In this document: piece by piece, positions 1-8,123 of the stretch
Numbering within the stretch: the first letter of the stretch is position 1
How the letters are laid out: the number at the start of each line of letters is the position of its first letter
Assembly (NCBI GenBank): GCA_002401305.2
Contig: NVSO02000020.1
Location: forward strand, 1-15,294
DNA length: 15,294 nt
From: Rhodobiaceae bacterium
GTDB taxonomy: Bacteria > Pseudomonadota > Alphaproteobacteria > Parvibaculales > Parvibaculaceae
Direction of reading: 5' to 3'
Made by a program: the position numbers and the translations under genes
Notes under the pieces: generated by a model
The model's input: the letters and a program-made list of their open reading frames with translations, nothing else
Told to the model about the DNA's origin: nothing
The model's database searches: none

Positions 1-646
1 TCTCGGCATCTTCAGCCGGGAGAATACGGTCCACCATTTCCACAACAGTGACGTCGGCACCCATCGTATTGTAGAAACTTGCAAACTCAATTCCGATGGC
101 CCCTGAGCCAATGACGAGAAGTGACTTCGGCATTTTCTTTGGCACCATGGCCTCTTTGGCCGTCCAGATCACATCTCCGTCGGGCTCAAGATCCGGCAGG
201 GTTCGCGCACGTGCTCCTGTGGCGAGGATGATGTTTTTGGCTTTGACGGTTTGACTGCCTTTGCCTGATTTGACCGCGATTGTTGTTGGGCCTGTTAGGC
301 AGGCCTCTCCGGCAATCACGTCAATTTTGTTTTTCTTCATCAGAAAGCCAATGCCACCCGACAAGCGTTCTGACACTTTGCGGGACCGTTTGACCACGGC
401 TTCAATGTCAAAGCTGATGCCTTCAGCCTTAAGACCAAAGTCGCTGGCGTTCTGCATCAAATGATAGACTTCAGCGGAGCGCAGTAAGGCTTTGGTGGGA
501 ATGCAGCCCCAATTGAGGCAGACACCGCCCAGCTTATCGCGTTCGATCACGGCTGTTTTCAAGCCGAGTTGACTGGCGCGAATGGCCGCTACATAGCCAC
601 CAGGGCCGCCGCCGATTACGACAACATCATATGTTTTTTCTGTCAT
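1..646 (-). CDS. lpdA: Dihydrolipoyl dehydrogenase (E3), N-terminal part, cut by window edge
   Basis: This is the FAD-dependent E3 of the pyruvate dehydrogenase complex, which reoxidises the dihydrolipoyl group and passes electrons to NAD+. Only the first 215 codons are present; the rest lies beyond base 1. The FAD-binding GGGPGG motif is at residues 12-17. The redox disulfide motif GGVCLNWGCIPTK is at 40-52, with cysteines C43 and C48. An ATG motif is at 142-144 and the NAD-binding GSGAIG at 180-185. The ATG at 644-646 lies 7 nt after the pdhC stop, with only a weak Shine-Dalgarno (TGAGAA), so translation is probably coupled to pdhC. Position as last gene of pdhA-pdhB-pdhC indicates the dedicated PDH E3, although the protein could also serve other 2-oxoacid dehydrogenases. 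Family assignment is very secure. Confidence 0.97.
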   Translation of the reverse strand, partial: MTEKTYDVVVIGGGPGGYVAAIRASQLGLKTAVIERDKLGGVCLNWGCIPTKALLRSAEVYHLMQNASDFGLKAEGISFDIEAVVKRSRKVSERLSGGIGFLMKKNKIDVIAGEACLTGPTTIAVKSGKGSQTVKAKNIILATGARARTLPDLEPDGDVIWTAKEAMVPKKMPKSLLVIGSGAIGIEFASFYNTMGADVTVVEMVDRILPAEDAE

Positions 647-653
647 TTGGTTC

Positions 654-1928
654 TCACATCAACATGCTGGCTGGAAGTTCAATGTGGCGTTTGAACACTT
701 GCAGGAACTGGGCGCCGAGCGCACCGTCAATCACTCTGTGATCACACGACAATGTCACTGTCATCACGGTGGCCGCGGTTACCTGACCGTCTTTGATCAC
801 GGGCCTTGGCTCACCGGCCCCCACAGCCAAAATGGCTGACTGAGGCGGATTGATGACGGCTGTGAAATTCTTCACGCCGAACATGCCTAGATTGGAGATT
901 GAGAAACCGCCGCCTTCAAACTCAGATGGTTTGAGTTTGCGTTCGCGTGCCCGCAGCGCCTGATCTTTGGCAGCCGCAGAAATCGCAGCGAGTCCCTTCT
1001 CATCGGCCTTGGCAATAATGGGCGTGATTAAGCCGCCGTCGATGGCAACAGCTATACCAATATCAGCGTGGTGATGTTTGAGCACTGCATTGCCTGCATA
1101 GCTCACGTTCACGTCGGGTACTTTTTTCAACGCCAATGCTGCGGCGCGCACGACAAAGTCATTTACTGATATTTTGACACCTTCGTCGGCGTGGGCGTTG
1201 AGGTCTTTGCGGGCCTGAAGCAGGGCGTCCAGTTCACAATCAACTGAAATATAATAGTGTGGAATTTCTTGTTTCGACTGGGTTAAGCGGCGCGCGATGG
1301 TCATGCGCATTTTATCCAACGGTACTTCATCGTAGGAACCGTCTTCGAAGTAAACGCGTGGATCGATTGCAGGTTGTTGACCTATTGGCATCGCTTGTAA
1401 GGTTGCCTGTGCTTTTGGAGCGCCGCCTGCAAGAGCAGCTTCCACATCTTTCTTTACGATCCGACCACGCGGACCGGACCCTGCGAGGGAAGCAATATCC
1501 ACCCCCTCCTGGCTCGCGATGCGGCGTGCAAGTGGGCTTGAAAAAATGCGTGACCCTGTAGCTGGTTGTGTATTTGGTTTTTCGCTTGCGGTCGATGTGA
1601 CGGCTGGGGCCACAGTTGCTGCAGCCTCAACAACAGGTGCGCTTTCTGCATTTACATCGAAGCCTTCAAGGGCGCTGGCGTCCTCCCCGTCTTCCAAGAT
1701 AATGGCGATGGCGGTGTTGACGGGAACCGCTTCAGTGCCTTCCGCGACCAGCAACTTTGCGACCGTGCCTTCGTCAATGGCTTCAATTTCCATTGTGGCT
1801 TTGTCGGTTTCGATTTCTGCGAGGACGTCGCCAGAGCTGACAACGTCTCCTTCTTTCACGTGCCATTTGGCAAGTGTGCCTTCTTCCATTGTGGGAGACA
1901 GGGCCGGCATGAGAATTGATATGGGCAT
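654..1928 (-). CDS. pdhC: Pyruvate dehydrogenase E2, dihydrolipoamide acetyltransferase
   Basis: E2 core of the pyruvate dehydrogenase complex, 424 residues; it transfers the acetyl group from lipoyl-lysine to CoA in the cytoplasm. One lipoyl domain is at about 1-80 with the lipoylation lysine K43 in ETDKAT. An Ala/Thr/Pro-rich linker follows (about 90-127). The peripheral-subunit-binding domain is at about 128-165 (SPLARRIA, GSGPRGRIVKKDV). The catalytic domain is about 200-424, ending with the active-site SCDHRVIDGA, where H397 and D401 are the expected catalytic pair. Its ATG is preceded by a strong GGGAGGA Shine-Dalgarno in the 13-nt gap after pdhB. A single lipoyl domain is normal for alphaproteobacterial E2; a second one sits on PdhB. 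The acetyltransferase role, rather than succinyl- or branched-chain, is inferred from the operon. Confidence 0.97.
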   Translation of the reverse strand: MPISILMPALSPTMEEGTLAKWHVKEGDVVSSGDVLAEIETDKATMEIEAIDEGTVAKLLVAEGTEAVPVNTAIAIILEDGEDASALEGFDVNAESAPVVEAAATVAPAVTSTASEKPNTQPATGSRIFSSPLARRIASQEGVDIASLAGSGPRGRIVKKDVEAALAGGAPKAQATLQAMPIGQQPAIDPRVYFEDGSYDEVPLDKMRMTIARRLTQSKQEIPHYYISVDCELDALLQARKDLNAHADEGVKISVNDFVVRAAALALKKVPDVNVSYAGNAVLKHHHADIGIAVAIDGGLITPIIAKADEKGLAAISAAAKDQALRARERKLKPSEFEGGGFSISNLGMFGVKNFTAVINPPQSAILAVGAGEPRPVIKDGQVTAATVMTVTLSCDHRVIDGALGAQFLQVFKRHIELPASMLM

Positions 1929-1941
1929 GGTGTCCTCCCTC

Positions 1942-3300
1942 CTAGCGGTAGCAGACGGCTTTCACCGCCTCAACCACATCAGCAGCACTTGGTAGTGCGA
2001 GTTTTTCAAGGTTTGCCGCGTAAGGCATTGGCACGTCTTTTTGGGTCACACGCATCACCGGCGCATCAAGATAATCAAAAGCTTTCTCGCTCACCTGCGC
2101 CGCAATTTCTGCGCCGATGCCCGCGACAGGCCATGTTTCTTCGACGGTCACCAGACGATTTGTTTTCTTCACAGATTCCAAAACCGGGCCAAGATCGAGG
2201 GGACGCAAGGAACGCAAATCAATCAGTTCGGCACTAATGCCTTGTGCTGAGAGTATCTCCATCGCCTCAAGGCAATAGGTGATGCCGTGGGAGAAAGAGA
2301 CCAAGGTCACATCACTGCCTTCAACCAGTCTTTTGGATACGCCAATTGGCACCGTCCAATCATCCATTTCGGGCACATCAAATATCTTGCCGTAGAGGAT
2401 TTCATTTTCCAGAAAGATAACCGGGTTGGGATCACGGATTGCAGACTTTAAAAGCCCCTTAGCATCGGCCGCTGAATAGGGAGCAACAACTTTCAAACCG
2501 GGAATATGGGCGTACCACGAGGAATAATCTTGGGAGTGTTGCGCGCCAACCCGTGAGGCTGGACCATTGGGCCCGCGAAACACAACCGGGCAGCTCATCT
2601 GTCCGCCAGACATGTAGCGGGTTTTTGCGGCCGAATTGATGATATGATCAATCGCTTGCATGGCGAAATTAAAGGTCATGAATTCAATGACAGGGCGAAG
2701 GCCTGCCATGGCAGCACCTGCACCGAGCCCTGCAAACCCGTGTTCTGTAATGGGTGTGTCAATCACCCGACGACTGCCGAATTCGTTGAGCAAACCCTGG
2801 GTGACTTTATAGGCGCCTTCGTATTCGGCCACCTCTTCGCCCATTATGAAGACATCTGGGTTTATCCGCATTTCTTCAGCCATTGCATCGCGCAAGGCTT
2901 CACGCACAGTCATTTGACGCATTGGCGTGCCCTCGGGCACATCGGTTTCCAAGGCGACGGGCTCGTTGGGCGCTGATGTGGAGATGACTGAAACGTCTGC
3001 GGTTTTTGTGACGGCTGGTGGAGAGGTTGTTGCAGGAGCACTTGCGTTCGCGCTTTCACCGTCCTCCAAAATAGTCGCGAGCACTTTATTGATCGGCACA
3101 TTCTCCGTGCCATCCGCGATCAATATTTTCCCCATGATACCGTCGTCAATGGACTCCAATTCCATCGTCGCCTTGTCGGTTTCTATCTCGGCCAGAATGT
3201 CGCCAGAAGAGATCTTGTCTCCTTCTTTGACCAACCATTTGGCAAGAGTGCCTTCTTCCATTGTCGGAGACAGAGCGGGCATTAGGATTTCGATGCTCAT
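1942..3300 (-). CDS. pdhB: Pyruvate dehydrogenase E1 beta subunit with N-terminal lipoyl domain
   Basis: Beta subunit of the heterotetrameric E1, 452 residues, about 120 longer than a plain E1-beta because of an N-terminal lipoyl domain. That domain (1-84) has the lipoylation lysine K43 in ETDKAT and is about three quarters identical to the lipoyl domain of PdhC. A Ser/Thr/Pro/Ala linker (about 85-125) joins it to the transketolase-like pyrimidine-binding domain (from about 127, [27 protein letters not shown]) and the C-terminal transketolase domain (about 325-450). The chosen ATG at 3300 overlaps the pdhA stop as ATGA and is preceded by AGAAGGAGC. The reading frame continues 16 codons further upstream, but that stretch lies inside pdhA and lacks homology to the family. 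Lipoylated E1-beta is known in alphaproteobacteria such as Sinorhizobium. Confidence 0.97.
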   Translation of the reverse strand: MSIEILMPALSPTMEEGTLAKWLVKEGDKISSGDILAEIETDKATMELESIDDGIMGKILIADGTENVPINKVLATILEDGESANASAPATTSPPAVTKTADVSVISTSAPNEPVALETDVPEGTPMRQMTVREALRDAMAEEMRINPDVFIMGEEVAEYEGAYKVTQGLLNEFGSRRVIDTPITEHGFAGLGAGAAMAGLRPVIEFMTFNFAMQAIDHIINSAAKTRYMSGGQMSCPVVFRGPNGPASRVGAQHSQDYSSWYAHIPGLKVVAPYSAADAKGLLKSAIRDPNPVIFLENEILYGKIFDVPEMDDWTVPIGVSKRLVEGSDVTLVSFSHGITYCLEAMEILSAQGISAELIDLRSLRPLDLGPVLESVKKTNRLVTVEETWPVAGIGAEIAAQVSEKAFDYLDAPVMRVTQKDVPMPYAANLEKLALPSAADVVEAVKAVCYR

Positions 3301-4406
3301 GCGCTTGCTCCTTCTTCGCTCGAGAGTGGTGCTATGATGTCGGTCCATAGCTCAGAAGGATCTGGCTCAGGACTGGCTTTGGCAAAGGCTGCGGCCTCAG
3401 AGACGATGGCGCGCAGTTCTTTGTCGATTTCTTTCAAATCGGCTTCTGACACTTTTTTGCCTTCAAGAAGGCGCGCACGCACTTGTTCGATTGCATCGTG
3501 CTCTTCGCGCATTTTGCTGACTTCTTCTTTGGCCCGATACTTCGCCGGGTCAGACATGGAGTGCCCCCGGTAACGGTAGGTCATCATTTCCAAAATATAA
3601 GGCCCCTTGCCCGCGCGGCACCAATCCGCTGCTCGTACACCGGCATCGCGCACGGCCCGTATATCCATGCCGTCGATTTGTTCACCGGGAATGTTAAAAC
3701 TCGCGCCCCGTTTGGACAGATCGGTTTGGGCGGACGCGCGGTCGATTGAGGTACCCATCGCATATTGATTATTTTCAATCACGTAGACGACCGGAAGCCG
3801 CCACAGCTCGGCCATGTTGAAACTTTCGTAGACCTGCCCCTGATTGGACGCCCCGTCGCCGAAGTAAACATAGGAGACATTGTCGTTATCGCGGTAGGAG
3901 TTGGCCAAGGCCAGTCCGGTGCCCAAAGCGACTTGCGCGCCCACAATGCCGTGGCCGCCATAGAAGTGTTTTTCCTTGGAGAACATGTGCATGGAGCCGC
4001 CTTTGCCTTTCGACAAACCGCCTTCGCGTCCAGTCAACTCAGCCATCACGCCTTTTGGATCCAGACCAGCGGCAAGCATATGGCCGTGGTCTCTGTACCC
4101 GGTGATGATTTGGTCGCCCTCTTTCGCAACCATTTGCATACCCGTCACGACAGCTTCTTGACCGATATAGAGATGGCAGAACCCACCGATCAGTCCCATG
4201 CCGTACATCTGGCCCGCTTTTTCTTCAAAGCGACGGATCATCAGCATGTTGCGATAGGCTGCCAGATCTTCCTCATGGGTAAAGGGGATAATGGCTGGAG
4301 AAGAACTATCTGCCTTGCCCGCCGCTCTGCGCTTCGCAGTGGGTTTTCTTTTTGCCGCAGGCTTCTTAGCGGCTGCCCGACTGCCAGTTTTGGAACGAGA
4401 GACCAT
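3297..4406 (-). CDS. pdhA: Pyruvate dehydrogenase E1 alpha subunit
   Basis: Alpha subunit of thiamine-diphosphate-dependent E1, 369 residues from the chosen start; it decarboxylates pyruvate and acetylates the lipoyl domains. The ThDP motif begins GDGASNQG at 183-190 and ends with NN at 212-213. Other family blocks are [28 protein letters not shown] (split across 58-85), GYRDHGH (103-109), KGGSMHMF (135-142) and the loop [15 protein letters not shown] (277-291). Residues 1-40 are a disordered-looking Lys/Arg/Ala/Ser tail. The ATG at 4406 is favoured over one at 4481 because GAGGAG lies 6 nt before it, and because the longer form would add 25 codons with no visible homology that cover conserved-looking leader repeats. 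It is the first gene of the operon, and its stop overlaps the pdhB start by 4 nt. Confidence 0.96.
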   Translation of the reverse strand: MVSRSKTGSRAAAKKPAAKRKPTAKRRAAGKADSSSPAIIPFTHEEDLAAYRNMLMIRRFEEKAGQMYGMGLIGGFCHLYIGQEAVVTGMQMVAKEGDQIITGYRDHGHMLAAGLDPKGVMAELTGREGGLSKGKGGSMHMFSKEKHFYGGHGIVGAQVALGTGLALANSYRDNDNVSYVYFGDGASNQGQVYESFNMAELWRLPVVYVIENNQYAMGTSIDRASAQTDLSKRGASFNIPGEQIDGMDIRAVRDAGVRAADWCRAGKGPYILEMMTYRYRGHSMSDPAKYRAKEEVSKMREEHDAIEQVRARLLEGKKVSEADLKEIDKELRAIVSEAAAFAKASPEPDPSELWTDIIAPLSSEEGASA

Positions 4407-4412
4407 AGACTT

Positions 4413-4418
4413 CTCCTC
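4413..4418 (-). promoter_or_regulatory. Shine-Dalgarno that fixes the pdhA start
   Basis: The minus strand reads GAGGAG followed by 6 nt and then ATG (4406). This near-consensus site selects the second in-frame ATG, so the translated protein starts MVSRSKTG. Confidence 0.8.
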
Positions 4419-4430
4419 ATATCGGCCAAC

Positions 4431-4478
4431 AGTATCGCCAAATGCAAATACAGGGCCCGACGTGCGTTTAGTATCGCC
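4431..4478. repeat. Paired 9-bp direct repeat in the pdhA leader
   Basis: AGTATCGCC occurs at 4431-4439 and again at 4470-4478, 39 bp apart, in the untranslated leader between the predicted pdh promoter and the pdhA ribosome-binding site. The spacing is close to four helical turns, which would suit a dimeric or looping regulator. The match itself is visible in the sequence; a binding role is inference and chance cannot be excluded for a 9-bp repeat. Confidence 0.4.
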
Positions 4479-4512
4479 CAAAACCTTTAAGAGAGAGTTC
4501 CAAGCAAGTGTT

Positions 4513-4530
4513 GACTGTGAGGATACAGTC
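4513..4530. promoter_or_regulatory. Perfect inverted repeat GACTGT-N6-ACAGTC, candidate operator of pdhA
   Basis: The arms GACTGT (4513-4518) and ACAGTC (4525-4530) are perfect inverted repeats around GAGGAT. The site begins a few bases downstream of the predicted pdh transcription start (about 4535), a classic repressor position. On the transcript it would make only a 6-bp stem with no U-tract, so it is not a terminator. The binding protein is unknown. Confidence 0.5.
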
Positions 4531-4541
4531 TAAATCATTGA

Positions 4542-4570
4542 ATTATATGGTTTTTTTGTGATTAACTGAA
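4542..4570 (-). promoter_or_regulatory. Predicted promoter of the pdhA-pdhB-pdhC-lpdA operon
   Basis: On the minus strand a consensus -10 TATAAT (4542-4547) lies 17 bp after TTCAGT (4565-4570), a weak -35 matching TTGACA at three positions. The spacer includes an A7 run. It lies just after the ftsB stop and would give a leader of about 130 nt ahead of pdhA. Promoter calls by eye are tentative, but the perfect -10 and 17-bp spacing support it. Confidence 0.55.
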
Positions 4571-4597
4571 ATTTGGTTAAGCCACTGAATTGATAGG

Positions 4598-4924
4598 CTA
4601 ATTTCTAAATATCGTCAATTCATCGGGCCGCATATAGCCCAAAAAGGAACGCACACGCTCATCAAGCAGGTCTGGATCGAGGCTTTCGGGGCGCAGCATC
4701 GCAACATTGCGTTCCATGCGATCGCGGGTCGCTGAAAGGTCATTTAGAACAATTTGGCGGCCTTCAATTGCTTCGGCATTGGTCATAAAGGTCCGAAGAC
4801 CCTGCGGGCTTTCGACCACATGATACAAAAAGTAAGCTGCCACAAAGAGGCCCACCAACGGCAAAAGAAAGCGTCGAAGGCGAAGGGGCTCATCAGCAAT
4901 GCGAATCAGTTCATCTCGTTCCAT
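4598..4924 (-). CDS. ftsB: FtsB/DivIC-family septum formation initiator protein
   Basis: Small bitopic membrane protein of 108 residues, the usual size for FtsB, which joins FtsL and FtsQ in the division machinery. It has a short charged cytoplasmic N-terminus (1-17), one membrane segment (about 18-36, RFLLPLVGLFVAAYFLYHVV), then a periplasmic heptad-like region (about 47-77) and a C-terminal block PESLDPDLLDERVRSFLG typical of alphaproteobacterial members. An in-frame TGA lies five codons upstream of the ATG, so this is the only sensible ATG start; the AGGGA before it is unusually close (about 2 nt). The gene sits between eno and pdhA, the position held by the annotated septum formation initiator in many alphaproteobacteria. 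Similarity is in architecture more than sequence, so the symbol is less sure than the family. Confidence 0.85.
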   Translation of the reverse strand: MERDELIRIADEPLRLRRFLLPLVGLFVAAYFLYHVVESPQGLRTFMTNAEAIEGRQIVLNDLSATRDRMERNVAMLRPESLDPDLLDERVRSFLGYMRPDELTIFRN

Positions 4925-4933
4925 ATCCCTAAA

Positions 4934-4950
4934 GAATCACATAGTGATTC
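4934..4950. promoter_or_regulatory. 17-bp palindrome with two GANTC sites just upstream of ftsB
   Basis: GAATCAC (4934-4940) and GTGATTC (4944-4950) are perfect inverted repeats around ATA. Each arm contains a GANTC site, the target of the CcrM methyltransferase in many alphaproteobacteria. The palindrome ends 9 nt before the ftsB ATG. It could be a methylation-sensitive operator, or in RNA a 7-bp hairpin next to the ribosome-binding site. Confidence 0.5.
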
Positions 4951-5021
4951 GGCGTGCAAGCGGAATATGTATTTGATTGTATTCGTTAATTTCCAACAGC
5001 CCAGCACTCACCGGGTATCCA

Positions 5022-5055
5022 GCCAAAGCAAAAGGCGCCCCGTGAGGAGCGCCTT
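5022..5055 (-). terminator. Intrinsic terminator of eno
   Basis: On the minus strand AAGGCGCTCC-TCAC-GGGGCGCCTT (5032-5055) forms a 10-bp stem with one T-G wobble and a 4-nt loop, followed by a modest T-rich stretch (TTGCTTTGG). It begins 27 nt after the eno stop and separates eno from ftsB, which therefore needs its own promoter in 4951-5031; I saw no convincing -35/-10 there. Confidence 0.8.
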
Positions 5056-5081
5056 ATAAAATCAAATAAACCTGCCTGTCT

Positions 5082-6386
<1,305 letters not shown>

Positions 6387-6410
6387 TTAGAAATTGAAGA
6401 TCTGCGGCGG

Positions 6411-6439
6411 TTTATACGGCTTCAAGCGGTCTTGCGCAA
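6411..6439 (-). promoter_or_regulatory. Predicted eno promoter
   Basis: The minus strand carries TTGCGC (-35, 6434-6439), a 17-bp spacer and TATAAA (-10, 6411-6416). Transcription would start near 6404, giving a leader of just under 50 nt. The -35 lies in a TTGCGCAA palindrome (6433-6440). Confidence 0.6.
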
Positions 6440-6470
6440 AGACAAGTTTCGCCAATGCCCCCTTAAACGC

Positions 6471-6518
6471 AAAAAGAATGCGATTTGGCTCTATTTCAGC
6501 CGAAATTACATTCTTTTT
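6471..6518. terminator. Long bidirectional terminator-like hairpin after padR
   Basis: AAAAAGAATG (6471-6480) and CATTCTTTTT (6509-6518) are perfect 10-bp inverted repeats. Inside them ATTTGGCT pairs with AGCC-G-AAAT (8 bp, one bulged G), leaving a 2x2 internal loop and a 7-nt apical loop. Either strand's transcript ends in T5, so it can terminate in both directions. It lies 52 nt after the padR stop and upstream of the eno promoter, insulating eno from padR transcription. Confidence 0.75.
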
Positions 6519-6569
6519 CCTCAAACATTAGATTCACGTTGCCTCAACAGCTTCCCCCTCAAAGGGGTC

Positions 6570-7106
6570 TTAGCGTGAAGAACGGGTAAGAGCCTTGAGC
6601 AGTTTTTCCCGCTCATCTTCGATGAATTCATTGGCGGCTTCTGACAGGGCCTTTCCGTATCCTAAAACAAAGGCCAAGCCATGACGGTTTTGCAATTCAG
6701 CCTCCTTTTGGCGCTCTTCCATCTCCCCTAAAAGAGCTGAGGTGAATGCATACCGTTCGTTAAGGATGCCTTCGACCCGGTCGACCGGCAAATAGTCTGC
6801 AATTGAAAGTGCGTATAAAACCTCAGAGCGTACTGAATGGCGTAATTTGATGCGGCGCATCTCTTTGAAAAAGAACTGACGGCCAGCCTCGGTAATTTGA
6901 TATTCTTTCTTGGCAGGCCGGCTGTGTTGTTCGATTTTCTCAAACTCGGTGAAGCCTTTTTCCGTCAATGCGGCAAGCGCTGGATAGATCCCACTTGGGC
7001 TTATATCAAGATAAAGAGAGACGTTTAATTCGAGCTCTTTTTTGATATCGTAGCCGCTTGCGGCTCCCCGGATCAGCACACTTAGCACCAAGTGCTGCGT
7101 GTTCAT
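6570..7106 (-). CDS. PadR-family transcriptional regulator
   Basis: DNA-binding regulator of 178 residues. The N-terminal winged helix-turn-helix (about 1-80) has the family pattern: LVLSVLIRGAASGYDIKKEL (helix 1 region), the recognition-helix stretch SPSGIYPALAALTEKGF (36-52), and the wing EYQITEAGR (68-76). Residues about 85-178 are predicted helical and charged, matching the C-terminal dimerisation region of longer PadR proteins (Vir_act_alpha_C type). The ATG at 7106 has GGGAG 6 nt upstream. The gene faces away from queC, and the 257-bp region between them contains a predicted padR promoter and five tandem repeats, so self-regulation and control of the que operon are plausible. The ligand is unknown; many relatives respond to phenolic acids or drugs, but nothing here shows that. 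Confidence 0.92.
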   Translation of the reverse strand: MNTQHLVLSVLIRGAASGYDIKKELELNVSLYLDISPSGIYPALAALTEKGFTEFEKIEQHSRPAKKEYQITEAGRQFFFKEMRRIKLRHSVRSEVLYALSIADYLPVDRVEGILNERYAFTSALLGEMEERQKEAELQNRHGLAFVLGYGKALSEAANEFIEDEREKLLKALTRSSR

Positions 7107-7132
7107 AAGAATCTCCCAATTATGTATCTTGC

Positions 7133-7161
7133 AGTTTAACCAAAATAGATATAATTCTCAA
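7133..7161 (-). promoter_or_regulatory. Predicted padR promoter
   Basis: On the minus strand TTGAGA (-35, 7156-7161), a 17-bp spacer and TAAACT (-10, 7133-7138) precede padR by about 27 nt. Both boxes are imperfect (four matches each), so this is a moderate call. Confidence 0.4.
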
Positions 7162-7228
7162 GGCTTTATGCCACGAAAACCTATCCTATATGTCTGCTTT
7201 CCTGCGCACTATATCGTGAAGAGTCTTT

Positions 7229-7288
7229 GGAATATCCTGGGGAATATCCTGGGGAATATCCCGGGGAATATCCTGGGGAACATTCCGG
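7229..7288. repeat. Five tandem 12-bp repeats between padR and queC
   Basis: Units begin at 7229, 7241, 7253, 7265 and 7277. Three are GGAATATCCTGG, one is GGAATATCCCGG, and the last is the diverged GGAACATTCCGG. The GGAATATCC core is almost its own reverse complement, as protein-binding sites often are. The array ends 75 bp before the queC ATG and about 120 bp from padR, with TTGACG (7306-7311) just downstream as a possible -35 but no good -10 at the right distance. No preQ1 riboswitch consensus was recognised in the remaining leader (7289-7363). Confidence 0.85.
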
Positions 7289-7363
7289 CTAAATGGCCCC
7301 AACCCTTGACGTGCTAACCTGTATCTGCTCAACACCAGTGGTTCTCATTTATAAGGTTTCGAC

Positions 7364-8068
7364 ATGACGCAGAGCGCCTTGGTACTCTTTTCTGGCGGGC
7401 AAGATTCAACTGTGTGTTTGGCATGGGCCCTCTCTCGATTTTCTCACGTAGAAACCATCGGGTTTGACTATGGTCAATCCCATGTGGTGGAGCTTGAATG
7501 CCGCAAAAATGTACGCGCGGCCCTATGTAACGCCTACCCCGAGTGGGCAGCGAAATTAGGGGAAGATCACGTCTTGGCTCTTCCAACGCTCGCGCAGATC
7601 AGCGACACCGCCCTCACCCGCGATGTTGCCATCAAAATGGACGAAAATGGGTTGCCCAATACCTTTGTTCCGGGGCGCAATTTGTTGTTTTTCAACTACG
7701 CAGCAGCTTTGGGCTATCGGCGCGGCCTCACCGCATTGGTCGGCGGCATGTGCGAAACGGACTATTCAGGCTACCCAGACTGCCGCGACGATACGCTAGG
7801 GGCTTTGGAAACCGCGCTGAGCCTAGGCATGGATCGCGCCTTTACCATCGAACGCCCCTTGATGTGGATTGATAAGGCGCAAACCTGGGCCCTTGGCGAA
7901 GAGCTGGGCGGGCCAAAACTGACCCAAATCATTATTGAGCATAGCCATACGTGCTATCGGGGGAACCGCGATCAACGACATGCGTGGGGATATGGGTGTA
8001 ATGATTGCCCGGCCTGTGAATTACGTGCAAAAGGCTATACAACATGGCAAGCCAACCGCACGCTTTAA
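7364..8068 (+). CDS. queC: 7-cyano-7-deazaguanine (preQ0) synthase QueC
   Basis: ATP-dependent enzyme that turns 7-carboxy-7-deazaguanine and ammonia into preQ0, the third dedicated step of queuosine precursor synthesis; 234 residues, normal length. The ATP-pyrophosphatase loop SGGQDS is at residues 10-15 and GFDYGQ at 33-38. Family blocks VPGRN (102-106) and [11 protein letters not shown] (131-141) follow. The zinc site is formed by C197 (HTCYRG) and the CNDCPAC cluster (C212, C215, C218). The ATG at 7364 follows AAGG by 7 nt. It is first in the queC-queE-queD-queF run and divergent from padR. preQ0 can also feed deazapurine antibiotics, DNA modification or archaeosine, but QueF downstream points to queuosine. 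Confidence 0.97.
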   Translation: MTQSALVLFSGGQDSTVCLAWALSRFSHVETIGFDYGQSHVVELECRKNVRAALCNAYPEWAAKLGEDHVLALPTLAQISDTALTRDVAIKMDENGLPNTFVPGRNLLFFNYAAALGYRRGLTALVGGMCETDYSGYPDCRDDTLGALETALSLGMDRAFTIERPLMWIDKAQTWALGEELGGPKLTQIIIEHSHTCYRGNRDQRHAWGYGCNDCPACELRAKGYTTWQANRTL

Positions 8069-8123
8069 GCTTGGCACGACCCTACATTCCAATACCCAAA
8101 CCGACACGATTGAGAACTTCCCG

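Noticed and set aside
3765..4490. Long plus-strand open frame (241 codons) opposite pdhA
   Set aside because: It is an antisense shadow of a gene with clear conserved active-site motifs; the product has no recognisable domain.
7229..7288. CRISPR array
   Set aside because: Units are 12 bp and directly abutting, with no unique spacers and no cas genes.
7099..7317. Plus-strand 72-codon open frame containing NILG/NIPG repeats
   Set aside because: The peptide repeat comes from the 12-bp DNA repeats (four codons per unit); the frame starts inside padR, has no good ribosome-binding site and no recognisable family.
7289..7363. Possible preQ1 riboswitch before queC
   Set aside because: Only a short ACCA-G-TGGT hairpin (7334-7342) is visible; the characteristic preQ1 pseudoknot tail was not recognised. 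A covariance-model search would be decisive.
7935..8123. Upstream extension of queE by 63 codons
   Set aside because: It overlaps queC almost entirely, has no homology to QueE, and the ATG at 8124 gives the standard QueE start.
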